From Ochotona curzoniae (taxonomy: Eukaryota; Chordata; Mammalia; Lagomorpha; Ochotonidae), in the NCBI RefSeq assembly GCF_017591425.1, contig NW_024466599.1, positions 22,792,001-22,856,000 on the forward strand: a DNA stretch of 64,000 nt, written 5' to 3'. Numbering within the stretch: the stretch's first letter is position 1; every line of letters begins with the position of its first letter. The notes beneath the pieces were generated by a model, which made no database searches, was not told the origin of the DNA, and was given only the letters and a program-made list of their open reading frames with translations. Below are positions 63,964-64,000 of this stretch, in pieces. Both the position numbers and the translations under genes were made by a program.

Positions 63964-64000
63964 GTATGTGTGTGAATACTTATTTAAGAATCATTGTCAT

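Noticed and set aside
1..64000. CRISPR arrays, operons, prophage or other prokaryotic systems
   Set aside because: The window is a spliced vertebrate gene with SINE-filled introns; no such structure is present.

Overview
This window is one continuous stretch of vertebrate, mammalian-type genomic DNA. It holds the middle of a single very large multi-exon gene, BIRC6 (BRUCE/Apollon), on the plus strand. BIRC6 is a giant inhibitor-of-apoptosis protein that carries an E2/E3 ubiquitin-conjugating activity. I could place 39 internal coding exons between 886 and 63963. They total about 7.6 kb (about 2,540 codons), roughly half of a protein of about 4,850 residues. All 39 join in one open frame with matching splice phases. 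The N-terminal WD40/BIR part lies upstream of the window and the C-terminal UBC domain lies downstream. No start codon, stop codon, promoter or polyadenylation site of the gene falls inside.

The organism is most likely a pika (Ochotona). The introns are crowded with tRNA-derived, A-tailed CSINE-type elements of lagomorph character. Their consensus (GGCCCGGCG head, CCCATATGGG core, AATAAATCTT tail) is the form I associate with Ochotona rather than with rabbit. The genus is an inference from the repeats; BIRC6 itself is nearly invariant in mammals.

Layout: 0-7 kb is a SINE fragment, exon 1 and a 6 kb intron. 7-17.3 kb holds exons 2-11, with an Ala/Gln-rich segment and the first predicted beta-sandwich domain, and an intronic processed pseudogene of the USP19 mRNA 3' end at 12.3-13.0 kb. 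19.3-41.9 kb holds exons 12-26, mostly helical-repeat protein with an acidic linker. 42.5-51.5 kb holds exons 27-32, with a second predicted beta-sandwich. 55.6-64 kb holds exons 33-39, including a 781 bp exon, a charged linker and a Pro/Arg-rich linker. The intronic space is filled by about 43 SINE copies, about 30 of them antisense to the gene. There are also several copies of a lagomorph LINE-like 3'-end repeat, an L2 fragment, a possible mariner end and simple repeats.

Most notable observations: a GC-AG intron at 59418; two in-frame alternative 5' splice sites 27 bp apart at 17292 and 17319; the USP19 retrocopy; an apparent SINE/LINE-tail chimera at 52.2-52.6 kb; young inverted SINE pairs that could fold the pre-mRNA; and an unassigned repeat family at 4, 42.7-44.4 and 46.3-47.2 kb. 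I saw no genuinely new gene system. The window reads as an ordinary, well-conserved giant gene in a repeat-rich lagomorph context.
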